Positions 22,867-35,200 are shown, counted from the stretch's first letter. The stretch: 64,000 nt of DNA from Staphylotrichum longicolle (GCA_019096155.1 JAHCVI010000005.1:3172468-3236467); one strand, 5' to 3'. Numbers and translations are program-made. The notes: a model not told the origin generated them from the letters alone.

Positions 22867-24633
22867 ATGGCCGGAATCATGGGAAACTCACTGTCCAGAG
22901 CCGTCGGCGACGGGCTGTTGTCAAGAAACTCGTCTCTGCGCACCGCAATCCTGGTTGCGGTGAGCCTCATTGTTGCACGGCTTCTCTATGTCGTCCTCAA
23001 GAACGCCTGGGAATATCAGGTGAGTGCCCAGGATTCTCAAACTTGGAGACCGCCAGCCCCTTCCGCTGACACGACACCACATCACCACCGCCAGGCCGAC
23101 ACAATCTACGGCCGCCGACACGGCTGCAAACTGCCCCCGGCTCTCACCAAACGATGGCCGCTGGGCATTGACCGCATCAAAGAGCTCTGGGAGTCCAACG
23201 CCGACGGCCGTCTCCTCGCTTTTCTATGCTCCATCGCCAAGGACTACGAGCCGGGGAACAACCTCTGCCAATATCTACTCGTTGGACCCCGTGCATACCA
23301 CATCCTGCACCCTACAAACTTGGAAACGCTTCTCTCAACCAACTTCAAGGATTACGGTTTTGGCTGCCGCCCGGGGGTTTTCGGGCCTCTCCTCGGCAAG
23401 GGCATTTTCACCCAGGAGGGCGCCGCCTGGAAACACTCTCGGGAACTCCTCCGAAAGCAGTTTGTTCGTGCCCAGTACCAGGACCTCCGCTACTTCCACG
23501 AGCATGTCGCCAATCTGATCGACCTCATGCCCACCGACGGCGACGTCGACCTCCAGCCTCTGTTCTTCAACTTGACGCTGGATGTTGCCAGTGAGCTACT
23601 GTTTGGCCGGTCCGTCTACAGCCTTCGCGCTGACGTCGACCAGGCAGCTGAGAACAGGGAGTTTGCGGAGAGCTTCAATATCGCCCAGGAGGGCCTTGCC
23701 AAACGCTTTCGCCTAGCTCCGTTCCACTTCCTCTACAGCCCAGCCACGTTCCGCAAGGCATGCCGAAACGTCCACCGATTTGTTGAACGGTACATCCGCG
23801 AACTGCGGCTCATGGAAAAGGTCCCGGAGAGCCGAGATCAAGAAGACAGCTCAGCTTCCTGGTTTATCAAGCAGATTGCAGCCGAATCTGCCACTGAGAC
23901 TGAATTGCGAGACCAACTGCTTAATGTCTTGCTCGCCGGACGGGATACCACAGCATGCTGCTTATCATGGACCTTGTAAGTACCCAGGAGATCGACCCTG
24001 ATGAACGATAACGACATTTACTAACCTCCGTCCAGCCGCCTTTTAGTCCGTCATCCGGCCGCTATGGAACGACTACGACGTGAGGTTAGCTGCGTCATGG
24101 GAGAGATGACAAACCCGACAAGAGAACAAATTCGAAAAATGCCGTTTCTTGCCTGCGTGGTGAAAGAAAGCCTTCGACTCTACCCTTCGGTCCCACTCAA
24201 CAACCGCGAGGCTGTCAGGACAACCATTCTGCCTGTAGGTGGAGGTCCAGACGGGACCAGCCCAATCATGGTCAGAAAGGGTGAGATGGTCGTGTTTTCG
24301 TCGTACGTCAACTCGCGGAGGAAGAATATCTATGGGCCCGACGCAGATGATTTTCGACCGGAACGATGGGAGACTGGAGAGCTCGACAATATCGGGTGGG
24401 CTTACTTCCCATTTATTGGTGGCCCCCGTCAATGCCTCGGGGAGGACTTTGCCTTGATGGAAATATCGTACACCATTGTGCGACTCCTTCAGACCTTCTC
24501 GGTCATCAAGTTGCCAGACGGGGAGCCTAACGAGCCCGTGGGGACAGAGAGGCAAAAGCTGACGCTGGTACTCTCAAGCGCCGACGGGTGCAGGGTCACG
24601 GTTCATAAGAAAGGCCACCATGATTCTCTGTAA
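22867..24633 (+). CDS. Cytochrome P450, CYP52-like (fatty acid/alkane hydroxylase type)
   Basis: Three exons (22867-23019, 23095-23975, 24036-24633) give 543 residues. A hydrophobic anchor (SLRTAILVAVSLIVARLLYV) at about residues 25-45 places it in the ER membrane. Seen motifs: the GIFTQEGAAWKHSRELLRKQ C-helix block typical of CYP52/CYP539 enzymes, I-helix LLAGRDTTACCLSW, K-helix ESLRLYP, the PERW block (RPERWETGE), and haem loop FIGGPRQCLGEDFA with the Cys ligand. All are intact, in contrast with the other P450 in this window. CYP52 enzymes hydroxylate terminal carbons of alkanes and fatty acids using NADPH-P450 reductase; the exact substrate cannot be told from sequence. Intron 1 is 75 nt and stop-free, so it can be mistaken for coding. 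Confidence 0.9.
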
Positions 24634-25191
24634 GCCTGGCCATGCTCCCTCAGCATTTAGATTTGCCCAGCTGCAACTGCAAGGAATATGGACCAGGGCA
24701 ATCCGGGGAATTTTCCTTTCCCCATCTACCACCCAGCAGTGTTTCTGGGCGAGATGCGCTTCAAATACACTATCTGTAGCTCAAGTGTCTCTCGTTTTGC
24801 AAGGTGAACGGCAGATTGGAAAACGGAACTGGTTGAAAAGGTGATGATGTCTCTTGCTGTTTCATGGTCATGACTCTCTCGCCCCCTGGACGAACACTCA
24901 CATTCCCATTGGCTGACAAACCGTGACGAGAGCTGCAGGACAACATCTTGTCCTCCCACAGGCAGCAATGCGGGCGGATCCCCGCACCGTTCAGCTCGTC
25001 GGTAGTGGGGGGGGGAAACGTGCCGTCCCGCAAGGAATGGCGAGAAACCGGGCCGTGAGACCATTCCATGAACCCATTTCTCCCCGCCTTCGTTCCCGCC
25101 CAAATCCTCCTGTGCACTGTAGGCACTTGCTATCCTAACGCTTCCCAAAGTGAAGTCACCCTCGCCAAAAGTACCAGTGCCCAGAAAGGAT
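24634..25191. other. Intergenic, nothing recognised
   Basis: Between the CYP52-like gene and the orphan hydrolase-domain gene. No domains or RNA features seen. Confidence 0.4.
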
Positions 25192-26409
25192 ATGAGCTTC
25201 CTTTTTCGAAAACTCCGAAACCCTCAAAAGCCCCGACCCCCCGGAGATAGACAAGAGGAAGAGATCTATGGGATCCACGAAATCTACCGTCCAAATGATG
25301 TAGAGCCAGAAGTAGAGTGAGTTGGCCCATAGAGTTTGGGCACTTCTTCGTCCGACTAACGGCCTTTTTTGTCAGCATCGTTGCCGTCCATGGTCTCAAC
25401 GGCGGCGCCTTGAGAACATGGACAACCGTTGACTCTGGAATTTGCTGGCTGAACGACCCCCAATTCCTCCCAAAATACGTCAGCAATGCGCGGGTGTTGG
25501 TCTGGGGTTACAACGCTAGCTTCTCGTCCTTAACTGGCGACAGTCCGTCCAGGGATCGGATTCACCATGCCCCACCCCTTGTGGCAAACCTCGCAGCTGA
25601 TCGGCGGGCAAGTGCTGTATCATGGCGGGCGGGAAGTACAGACGTTCGTGCTGACTGTGCAAGTTGCCAGCTATCCGGTACCGCTGAAAAGCCCATCATT
25701 TTCCTCTGCCATTCGTTGGGGGGCATCATCGTGAAACGGGCAAGTAGACGATTCGTCCCAGCCTCCCAACCACAGGCCAGCCAACTAACACCGTGTCAAC
25801 AGGCCCTCTCCTACGCCCAAACCCGGACCGGCCACAAAATCTCCCACGACTACAACATCTTCTCCTGCACGCACAGCATTCTCTTTTTCGGCACTCCGCA
25901 CCACGGTTCTTCCAAAGCAAACTGGCTCGACTACGCCATGAGGCTCGGCCGCGCCGCCACGCTCGGCCAGCACTCGCGCAAGTCGGACCTCGTCTCGGCG
26001 CTCCAGAAGGAGTCGGAGACCCTGCAAAACGTCACCGACTACTTCGTCCCCCTGATGCGCCACTTCCGCATCTACTTCTTTTGGAGCAACTCCGCACCGA
26101 TCTCGGCCCGCTCGGGCGCGACTACGTCGTGCCGCACGCCAGCGCCGCGCCCCTGCACGACGAGACGGAGCGGGCCGCGATCGCGGCTGACCACCGCGGT
26201 CTGGTCCGCTTCGAGGCGCCGACCGAACAGGGTTTCGAATGGTGGCGGATGCGCTGGTGCGGTACTGCGCCGAGGCCGGCGAGGTGGTGCGCAGCGGCGG
26301 GAGGATGCTGCGCGGGCGCTGGGGATGGCGTGGAGTGCTGAGGCGGCGGAAGTTGAAGAGTGCCAATGTCACTGTCCCTGCCTTTGACTCGCGGATGATG
26401 TACCGCTGA
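25192..26409 (+). pseudogene. Orphan alpha/beta hydrolase domain of NLR type, frameshifted
   Basis: Start ATG 25192 (MSFLFRKLRNPQKPRPPG). Exons: 25192-25316, 25376-25607, 25671-25739 and from 25803. Intron 1 is GT-AG; introns 2 (25608-25670) and 3 (25740-25802) use GCAAGT donors with AG acceptors and are both 63 nt. Seen: DIVAVHGLNGGALRTWT, FLCHSLGGIIVKR with the Ser nucleophile, and ILFFGTPHHGSSKANWL, all hallmarks of the lipase-like N-terminal domain of fungal NLRs and SERAC1-like proteins. The frame breaks at about 26083 (FFW then EQLRTDLGPLG needs one more G) and again at about 26231-26241 before VADALVRYCAEAGEVVRSG. The reading ends at TGA 26407-26409. No NB-ARC follows, so this is either a stand-alone hydrolase or an NLR remnant. 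Paralogous to the hydrolase unit of the NLR 3 kb away. Confidence 0.72.
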
Positions 26410-27081
26410 CCCCGCGGCGAGAAAGGACTCAGCCGTGAGTGGTACTTCGAGACTTGACAGGGCTTCCACTTTTGGGCCCAACAAGGCCGAGGTTGAGATG
26501 AAGATGCATGGATGATGCTGGATTCGAATAGTATATATACGTTTTTCTTTGGAGCAGCGGTCTCTTCGGAGACCAAGGATCGGTCCGTGGGCCATCCCTC
26601 GTTCCAATTTCTTCATACGCAGAGAGATTACCTCAACCCATGATACGATTGCTTCTTTTAGAGTTGTGTATCCATGTCCGCCTGTGACAGTAAAGTAAAA
26701 GAATGATTCATTCACTCGCCCCGGGGTCTAGGATGTTTATAAGGTGTCAGAAGTTTCACAGCACCTACTGGAGAGCAAGAACACTACACAATAAAAGAGA
26801 CTGAGGGGCTTGAAAATGGTGGGAAATAGGAGATTAAGGACTCGAGGAAGTCTGAGCGAGTCGGTGAAGAAGTTAGGGTCCATGAATGCGATATTGTCAG
26901 AACAGGGGCTACACGCAGGACTGTGCCTCATCACCTTGCGCCTCCAGTTCAAGAGACAGCTCTACTGAGATGATAACAAAACAATCGACCACCAGTTCTT
27001 TGAATCAAATAAAGCTAGCTTTATCCATTCTTAATGTCGAACCTGACAACCCGTTCCTCTACCCTCCCCAGGACGGCATCG
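26410..27081. other. Intergenic between convergent genes, nothing recognised
   Basis: 3' flanks of the orphan hydrolase gene and of fet3. AT-richer than the surroundings; no coding signal. Confidence 0.4.
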
Positions 27082-29372
27082 TCAACCCCCCCTCCTACCA
27101 TCGCCCTCCCCATCTATCCCACCCCCCTGCCCCGCCAACACGCCGTCACTCTCCCCTCCCGACCCAGCTCCCTTGATCTCCTCAACTGCCTTCCCTCGTG
27201 TTTGGCCGGTCCCCTGTCCCGTGCCCTCTTCCACCCCGCAAGCAAACCCATACCACGCAACAACTGCCACGCCCAGAATCCCGCTCACACAGCTAAACAC
27301 CAGCGCCACAATCCCTCTGGCCGTAAACCTAATTATCCCACCTGTCAGCATCTCATCTTCACACAACAAACCGCACAACCCCCAAAAAGTAAAGAGAAAA
27401 AGGAAAAGGAAAAGAGAAAAGAGAAAAGAGAAAATAAAAAAAATAAAAAAAACGTACCCGTCAGGCAACCGCCCCGGCGGCATGTTCTCCCCCTTCATAT
27501 CCAACCAGTCGACCTGGTTCCCCGCGGCGTTGCCCACCGTCGGGATGCCCGCCTTGTCGCACACGGCCTTGTGGTCGGCCGGGATGGAGATGGTGCGCTG
27601 CACGTCGAGCGGCGCCTCGACGAAGGTCGCCATGAGGCCCGACTGCACGTGCCATTCGATGTGGCAGTGGAAGAGCCAGACGCCTGGGGTCGAGGGGGTG
27701 GGCGGTGTTAGTAAACTCTGAGACAGGGCGGGGGATGGTCTGGGAGTGGGGAAATTGGGGAGAAGACATACCTGGATTGTCGCTCTTGAAACGCAGCACG
27801 AGGTTCCCGTTGGGGTGCACGACGATGGTGTCCCGCCTCATCGGGATCTTGGGATAGTCGGCCGGCCCGACGTTCGAGTCGGCGAAGGTGCCCGCCTCGT
27901 CCTCGGAGCGCCAGATGACCTGGAAGGTGTGCCCGTGCAGGTGGAAGGGGTGCTTGCCCGGGTCGAGGTTGTTGATGACGAGGTCGACGACCTGGTCCTT
28001 CTCGAGCACGAACGAGTGCGTGTACGTGCCGTAGACGGCCGGGTTGGTCGCGTGCTCGCCGGCCGACAGCACCGTGTAGAGGGTGGGGACTTTGGGGGCG
28101 GTGTAGGTGATGTTGTTGAAGAAGGCGCTGGAGGGTGCGTGTTAGTATGTAAGAATACCCTCTTTTGAAAGGTTGCGAGGGGCCTACTAGTTCGCGCCGT
28201 CGTTCAGGTTGTCCATGATGACGTCCAGCGAGATGGTCTGGTCGGGCTCGCCGAGGAGGGTCTGGTTGTCCCACGGGACGAGACCGATGTCATCAAAGGG
28301 CTCAAAGGGCGCGTCGAGGACTGCGGGAGCCGGGAGGGGCTTGGCGCTGTCGTAGACGAGCCACCCAGTGACGTTCCAGTTGAGGTCGTCGGGCAGCGTG
28401 TCAAAGAGATCCTGGCACTGTTAGTCAGGGCAACGCAACACCAAAAGGGCTGCAGGCTTACTGTGTCCATGCTCGCGACGATGGGAAAGTTGCCCGAGGT
28501 GTCGTTCCTCGCCGTGATGAGGAAACTGCAGCGCTGGGCAGCAGAGAGGTAGATCATGCTCGCCTCGGCCGGGTGCGTGTACACGCCATCAACTTCCACG
28601 ATGGTCATGTTGTGGCCCTCGAACCAAACGTACTGGCCGGCAAAGGCGCCAATGTTGACCATGCGGAAGAGATACGTCTTGCCCGGCTGCAGCGGGACGG
28701 AGAGGTCTTGTGTCTCGTTGAGCAGCGCCGAGTTAGGCACGGGCTCGGCTCCTGTGGGGTTGGCCTTGCTCATGAAGCGCTTCAACAGGCCGGGCATCGC
28801 GTCATGGTACCAGTCGGACACGGTCATGACGCGCTCCTCGTCGTACATGTCCTTGAAGGGAGATGCCGGGTCGTGGACAATGAACGGGCCGCGAAGGCCG
28901 TCGGGGTACTGGCCGTGGACGTGCGAGTGGTACCAGTACGTGCCAGGTTGGTCGACCTGAAGACGTCAGTTGCTGATCATGAGCGAGTCTCGGGTGTGCT
29001 CACGGTAAAGTTGTAAGTGAAGCGCTCTCCGGGCGGAATGGGGCACTGTGTCACGGCGCCCGGCCCGTCCATGTGGGTGGCGTTGCGCATGAAGAGGCCG
29101 TGGAAATGAAGGGAGGTGGCTTCATCGCCGAGGGAGTTGAGCACGTTGACGACGAGGCGGTCTCCGACATTGACGCGGATGGTAGGGATGGGCCACTGCC
29201 CGTTGATGCCAATGGTCCGGCGGTCGGCCATGCCGTCGGGGTTGGTGGTGACCCAGGTGATGTTGAAGTCGTACGTGACGGTGGCAGCGCCGGCCAGGAG
29301 GCCGTGCCAAAGGAGGCATGCCAGCCAGGCAAAGCCGAGCCGCCGGCCGTGATGGTTCGGATGCGAGGCCAT
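27082..29372 (-). CDS. fet3: Fet3-type multicopper ferroxidase
   Basis: Six exons read leftward (29372-29004, 28956-28462, 28411-28188, 28127-27772, 27683-27458, 27328-27082), 638 residues; all introns are GT-AG and in phase. A signal peptide (LAWLAC-type hydrophobic stretch at about residues 12-30) is followed by three cupredoxin domains. Copper-ligand blocks: [11 protein letters not shown], the exon-junction block [31 protein letters not shown] and [17 protein letters not shown] single C-terminal membrane helix ([20 protein letters not shown]) ends in a cytoplasmic, G/E-rich tail. This is the Fet3 layout: it oxidises Fe(II) to Fe(III) at the plasma membrane and passes it to Ftr1. The iron permease gene lies divergently 1.3 kb away with GATA sites between, confirming the ferroxidase rather than laccase reading. 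Confidence 0.95.
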
Positions 29373-29550
29373 CTTGTCGAGAGTTGTGGTTGCACGCGCA
29401 CCTACTACACCTTGGAGTGCATCAAGGCTCGCACCAACGCTGCCAGACAAGTTTTAGGCAAAACGAAGCCCGCCGGACGCACAATGCAGGAAACGGGGCC
29501 TCGGAAGTGGAAGCATATGAAAACGAATCCGTTATCAATCAAATCAAAAA

Positions 29551-29559
29551 ATCAGATAA
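29551..29559 (+). promoter_or_regulatory. GATA-type iron regulator site ATCAGATAA
   Basis: Exact match to the extended ATCWGATAA sequence known for SreA/SRE/Urbs1-type GATA repressors. It lies 180 bases upstream of the fet3 start. Confidence 0.75.
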
Positions 29560-29752
29560 TCACCCGGGATCGCCTGAACCTATCACACCGATTGTGGAGG
29601 CGGGGGAGTGAGGGAAAGGCAAGAATTTTCCCTGCTAGCCCACGCCCCATGGGCCGATCTCTGGAAGTCGCACCCTCCATGAGTGTGACGGTCCAATCTG
29701 CGGCTGCAGCATCGGGGCATTGAGCAGGGTGTCATTGAGTCGAAGGACATGG

Positions 29753-29761
29753 ATCAGATAA
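29753..29761 (+). promoter_or_regulatory. GATA-type iron regulator site ATCAGATAA
   Basis: Second exact ATCWGATAA match on the fet3 side of the shared promoter, about 380 bases upstream of the fet3 start. Confidence 0.7.
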
Positions 29762-30494
29762 GTAGGGCACCCGGGCACCCACCCACACAGGAATTGTGTC
29801 ACGGCCAGAGCTTCGAGAAAGAGCAAAAAAAGCGGTCTTGAGCTTGCCCTAAGCTGCCAGCTTGCTCTTCCGTCCCAGCAGATCGGATCGGGATCAGAAG
29901 CTGAAAGTGTTCGGGTCAATGGCAGTGGAGACATGGGGGGCGCCCAGCCCCTACTGTCAATGTTCGAGACCTGGGGGATCCGCAATGCTTAACCCAGCTT
30001 GGCTTCACTCGGCGAACTTGGCGACCTTGGCGATGACTGGGCATTTTCTGGGCGGGCTGTTTTGTCATTCGATCATGGTCTGACTGGTTGCCCGCGGATG
30101 CCACATTCTTCAAAGGGCGAGAGGCTGCGTGGGCGGTGCTGAACCCGGGCTTTGTTTACCTAAAACATTGGACAGGGAGAGTGGGCGTCTGTGGGCAACG
30201 GTGACACAAATTCGAGGAGGGGGGGGATGAAAATGGAACAAGCCGGCAGATGGATCTCTGATGCGAAGAACGGGTCGCACACTTCCGAGGAGCACACGAC
30301 CCAGACCCGACAATGGTCCACCAATTTCAACTGTTGGACTCGGATGGAAAGCGCGATTATCAGGCCCTGCATGCCGAGATCAACCGATGACAGGCAAGCA
30401 CCCACCCAGCCAATGTGACACAGTGAACACACCCCCACATGGTCCGCATTGCCCACACCACACCGTCATCCCCCCGGCTCACCCCCCAGTCCGA

Positions 30495-30503
30495 TTATCT
30501 GAT
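30495..30503 (-). promoter_or_regulatory. GATA-type iron regulator site (reads TTATCTGAT on +)
   Basis: Exact reverse-strand ATCAGATAA, 180 bases upstream of the ftr1 start. It forms a pair with the element 27 bases downstream. Confidence 0.75.
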
Positions 30504-30521
30504 CCCGAATTTTATCGCCCG

Positions 30522-30530
30522 ATCAGATAA
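30522..30530 (+). promoter_or_regulatory. GATA-type iron regulator site ATCAGATAA
   Basis: Exact match on the opposite strand to the element at 30495, making a closely spaced divergent pair. Paired GATA sites suit the two-zinc-finger SreA class. Confidence 0.75.
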
Positions 30531-30681
30531 CCTCTTCCCTCCATCACCACGACAAACTCTGTTCCCTCAAGCCTCTCTGCCGTCTGGCAACCTGGAGATT
30601 GCTCCCTTGGTCGATGTGAGCACCTCGACTCACCACCCTTCAATTTTTCCTTCTCAATTTCCTTGAAGAGGCACCTCCAAA

Positions 30682-31983
30682 ATGCCCGACGTCTTCTCCG
30701 TCCCCATCTTCCTCATCACCTTCCGCGAGGCCCTCGAGACCGTCATCATCGTCTCGGTCCTGCTCGCCTTCCTCAAGCAGACCCTCGACGATGACAAGGC
30801 CCTGCACAAGCGCCTGGTCCGCCAGGTAAAAGCCACACCCACCGTCCCTTCCTCGCTCCCACCCACCCAAGTAACTGACAGGAAAACAAAAAAGGTGTGG
30901 CTCGGCACCGGCCTAGGCCTGCTCATCAGCCTCATCGTCGCGGCCGCCCTCATCGCCGTCTTCTACACCGCCGGCGCCAACAAGTGGGAGAACTCGGAGC
31001 TGCGCTTCGAGGGCGCCTTCTCGCTCATCGCCTGCGTCATCATCAGCGTCGTCGGCGCCGCCATGCTGCGCGTCAGCAAGATGCAGGCCAAGTGGCGCGA
31101 CCGCCTCGCCAACATCATGGACAAGCCCGTGGCTCAGACGAAGAAGGGCTGGCTGGGCGGCGTCAAGCGCTGGATGGAGCGCTACGTCATGTTTGCGCTG
31201 CCGTTTGTGACGGTGCTGCGCGAGGGGATTGAGGCGGTCGTGTTTATTGCTGGCGTGACGTTCTCGGCGCCGGCGACGGCGGTGCCGTTGCCGGTTGTGG
31301 TGGGGCTTGCCGCCGGGACGCTGGTTGGGTATGGCCTGTACAAGTGAGTACCGATTTACCTGCTGCGGAAGGTCTGAGTTTGGGAAAGGGGTGCTGACTG
31401 GGCTCAGGGGCGGATCGACGACCAAGCTGCAGCTCTTCCTCGTCATCTCGACCTGCCTGCTGTACCTTGTTGCCGCCGGCCTCTTCTCGCGGGCCGTGTG
31501 GTTCTTTGAGCAGCATACCTGGAACCAAGTGGTGGGGAGCGATGCCGCCGAGCTCGGCGACGGCCCGGGGTCTTATGATATTGACCAGTCGGTGTGGCAC
31601 GTCAACGTAAGTCATCTCGTGCCCCCCACCTGGAGATTTCTGCTAACAATCCGCAGTGCTGCAGCCCAACTCTCAACGGCGGCAACGGCTGGGGCTTTTT
31701 CAACGCCCTGTTTGGCTGGACAAACTCGGCCACCTACGGCTCGGTCATCTCGTACAATCTGTACTGGCTCTGCGTCATCGTTTCGTTTCTTGTCATGAGA
31801 TACCGCGAGGTCAAGGGACACTGGCCGTTGATGAAGCCTAAGACTTCTCAGCTGTCGTCAGCAGATTCCGAAGCGGAGGAACAGAGCAGTGGGAAGGGTA
31901 GGAGAGTGGAAGACGCGCGGTCGGGGGAAAAGACGGGGTCAAGAGACGAGATAACCCAAATTGGGGTAGAGAGGAACAGTTAA
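30682..31983 (+). CDS. ftr1: High-affinity iron permease Ftr1
   Basis: Four exons (30682-30825, 30895-31343, 31408-31606, 31657-31983) give 372 residues. Seven hydrophobic segments are visible. The iron-binding REALE motif is at residues 15-19 in the first membrane helix ([13 protein letters not shown]), and REGIE lies in a later helix ([13 protein letters not shown]). These Glu residues receive Fe(III) directly from Fet3. The C-terminal tail is hydrophilic and cytoplasmic, as in yeast Ftr1. Complex partner is the divergent fet3 gene product; both are likely repressed by iron through the ATCWGATAA sites between them. Intron 1 is 69 nt and stop-free; the acceptor at 30893-30894 is preferred because it restores VWLGTGLG in phase. 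Confidence 0.95.
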
Positions 31984-32226
31984 AAGCTTCAAACGTATTG
32001 TACCTAGAGATGGCTTGATAAGTCAAATTAACAACCGTTGTATCAACTCCAAGTGTCGATAAAAGTCGTCATGTAATTAAAGATCACGGTGATGCTCGTA
32101 GCACACACTGTTTTCGATGCATGAACTCGAGAGATTTGTGAATATCGGCGCATCTTTGGCTTCAGGGACATTCCTGGCCGTACTTGTCGGCATGACCCTT
32201 GGCTGATTTGGTCAAGATAGTAGGTC

Positions 32227-35200
32227 CTAGTACGGACCAGAATATACCAGGTGTTCCACTGCCCAGTCACCCTTATTCCAGACCAAGCCATGTTCAGCTG
32301 TAGACCATTTCCACTTGTCGAACATTGTTTGGTAACGTTGCCGCGCCTCGCCGTCCTCAATGAGCGCAAACATGGCTGCGTCCGGGTCGTCATCATCGAC
32401 ATCGAGGCGGAATCCATGATCCAGAAGTAAACAGACACCCATAAACAGAGCCCGGCCGATGTTCGGGCCAGCATTCATGTCCAGTTCCCCTGTCCAGTAC
32501 TTGCACCGTCGAATCTGGTCCTTGATCTCGTCCGAGGTCTTCTGCGTGAAGAGTCCGGGAACCTCGCTCAGTGATCCATCTCCTGTTGCCGCGACAAGCT
32601 CACTTGCCACACAGACGAAGGCTTCGTCCCACGACTGTAACGGACGGCCTTCGAAGTACGCCTGTAGCGGCAGCAACCCCGTGTCGTCAGGGATGGTTGC
32701 GTCCGCGCCGCTTTCGAGCAAGAAACGCACCCAATCGACTTGCCGCGCCCGGCACGCCACCAACAGCGCGGTTGACCCTTGCGTGTCTTGAGCATTCAGG
32801 GCAGACGCAAAATCCGCAAGTTCCGGATTGGTGGTATAGGGCTCGAGGGGTGGAATTACGTAGATAAATAGCTCTCGAACGAGGGCTGTGTCGCTCGCAG
32901 CCCAATGATGTAGCACATTTCGGCCCTCCAAGTCTCGAGCAGCAAGCGAGGCACCATGGCGGATAAGGCTGCGGACGACCATCACAGACGACGCCGTGTG
33001 AAGCGGAGTCCGACCCATGATATCGGCAGCACCGACATCGGCACCCCGAGCAACCAGAGCCTCAACGAACCACTCGCCGTAGCACAGATGAAGCGGCGTA
33101 CGTCGTTTCTGATCCACCGCATTGACATCGGCGCCAAGATTCATCAGGATCACGGCCATGGTGTCGCTTTGCCCTATGTCAACTGTGACGCAGGTATGGA
33201 GAGGAGTCTGGCCCCCTTCATCTTCCGCGTTGACGTCTGCGCCGTGCTCAATGAGCAATTCGGCGACATCTGGAAATAAGGTGTCGGCAACACAGACATG
33301 GAGAGGGGTTCGGCCGCTTTCATCTCGCGCATTGACGTCGGCGCCGTGCTCGATGAGCTGCAAGGCGTTGTCTACATGCCGGCAACTGTGGAGGGGAGTC
33401 CGGCCCATATCGTCCCGCGCGCTGACGTCGGCGCCGTGCCTGATCAGCTCCCCGACCAACTCCTCAGACCAACGTCCAAGCGCGAACTCGGCGACGCATA
33501 TGTGGAGACGAGTCTGGCCCGCTCCATCCCGCGCGTTGACGTCCACGCCCTCGGCGACAAGGATCCCCAGAGCTGCCACGTCGTCACAGTCATGAATTGG
33601 CATGCGCCCTTGAAAGTCCTGAGCGTGTACGTCGGCTCCTGCGTCCAGTGCCAAGAGCACTAAGTCGACAGATGTTGTGTCGAAATACTTGCCCTGCACA
33701 AAGAAATGTAGGGGCGTCTTTCCGTCGCTGTCCCTCGCGGCGATATCAGCGCCGTGGGCGAGAAGCCGTCGGGCAAGAGGGGCAAAAGAGACGAGGTGCA
33801 GAAACGTAGTGCTCCCCATCTCTTGGTCGTCATCGTCATAAAAGCCCACATCCCCTTGCGGAATTTGCAGGGTGGCCATGGTCGGAAAGTAATGCAGAAT
33901 CCACCATGCCGCGTCGTCATATCGTTTAGCAGCGCAGAGCTGCTTCAAAACTCCACGCAGACGGCGCTCTTCTCCACCGGTGACCAGATCCAGGACCGAC
34001 CGAAGATGAGTTACCACGGACGCGGCGTTGAGTCTCGCAAGGGAGCGATATTTGGGGAGAAGGGACTCTCGGATGTCCACCAAAGAGTCCGGGATGCCTT
34101 CGTCCGTCGTGTCCCACCATTGACACTTCTCGAAGTGCTGGTGCCAGCAGTACGCGGCGTACGACTCAAAGTCAAGCCGGTCAACCTCGTCCCACAATGC
34201 CCAATCTTCAATTACCCGACACCAATCGCGTATTTCCAGGGCGGAAATGCAAGCTTCCGCCATGATTCGATGGCCTTCGCGAGGAACAAACGCGTTCTTC
34301 CAGCCAGACGTTGGGTATTGGATTTCCCGAATCGAGGGAGCCGGCGCCCGAGCCTGGGCTAGGAGAAACTCCTTGGCCGTCTGATGGATAAAGGCGACCT
34401 CGCCCCGGAACACATGCAGGAGGAAGCCGCACGTGTTGGTCAGCCACTTTTCAAAGGCTTCTAGGCTGATATCCTGCTCTGAAGATGCGCCTTCCTCCTC
34501 TGAATCTGCGCCCTCATCGAGCTCTTGAACTGCCCTTTGCGCGGCAGCCAGCCGCTCAGAAGTCGGCTTCTGGTTCAGCTCCTGCATGGCGAGTACCATC
34601 GAGATTAGCTCCCGGACCGCGTGCTGATCCTCGTCGGGGACTCTTCGAAGCAGGGCCTCGTAGGCCTCGTCGACGCTCTGCGGCAGTGACACAAGCGGTC
34701 GGAGCCACTGCTTTTCGCGGTAGGCAGTTGAAGTGCCTTCGATGACCTCAAAGACCAGCCGGACCCAGAGGTACGTCCTATTGCCCGGTGCCTTGAGCGA
34801 CTCTCGAATCTTCTCGACGACGGGAGCCGGCGGCGGGTTCCTATCCCGCCGGGCGAGAAGCTGGAGTTTGTGGTCGATGACGCAGTCGATCTCGCGGCTG
34901 ATGTCTTCAAGCTCTTCGTCTTGGGCTTCCAGGTTCACTAGGCCGGATTGGATGGAGGCCAGGGGCTGCAGGACCGTTTCGTAAGGACGACAGGTGGCGA
35001 AAACCTTGAACCTCTTCGCGCTGTCGCCACTGAAAGATTGGCGGAGGAAGCGAATGAGAGTATCGCAAGAGTTGGCATCGGCCTCATCCAGGGCATCAAA
35101 GACGCATTTAATCGTTACTGCATCGCCGAGGTGGTCAAGCGCCGTGGTGAACAAATCCCAGAGAGCATCGGGATCCCCACGCAGCGTGGCTTCGTTGGCC

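Larger units (their letters stand above)
29373..30681. promoter_or_regulatory. Shared fet3/ftr1 promoter region
   Basis: 1.3 kb between two divergent iron-uptake genes, holding four exact ATCWGATAA elements: two near fet3 and two within 190 bases of ftr1. No coding exon seen. Confidence 0.85.

Noticed and set aside
25317..25375. Orphan hydrolase start at 25317
   Set aside because: Also a GTGAGT donor, not a start codon; exon 1 begins at ATG 25192.
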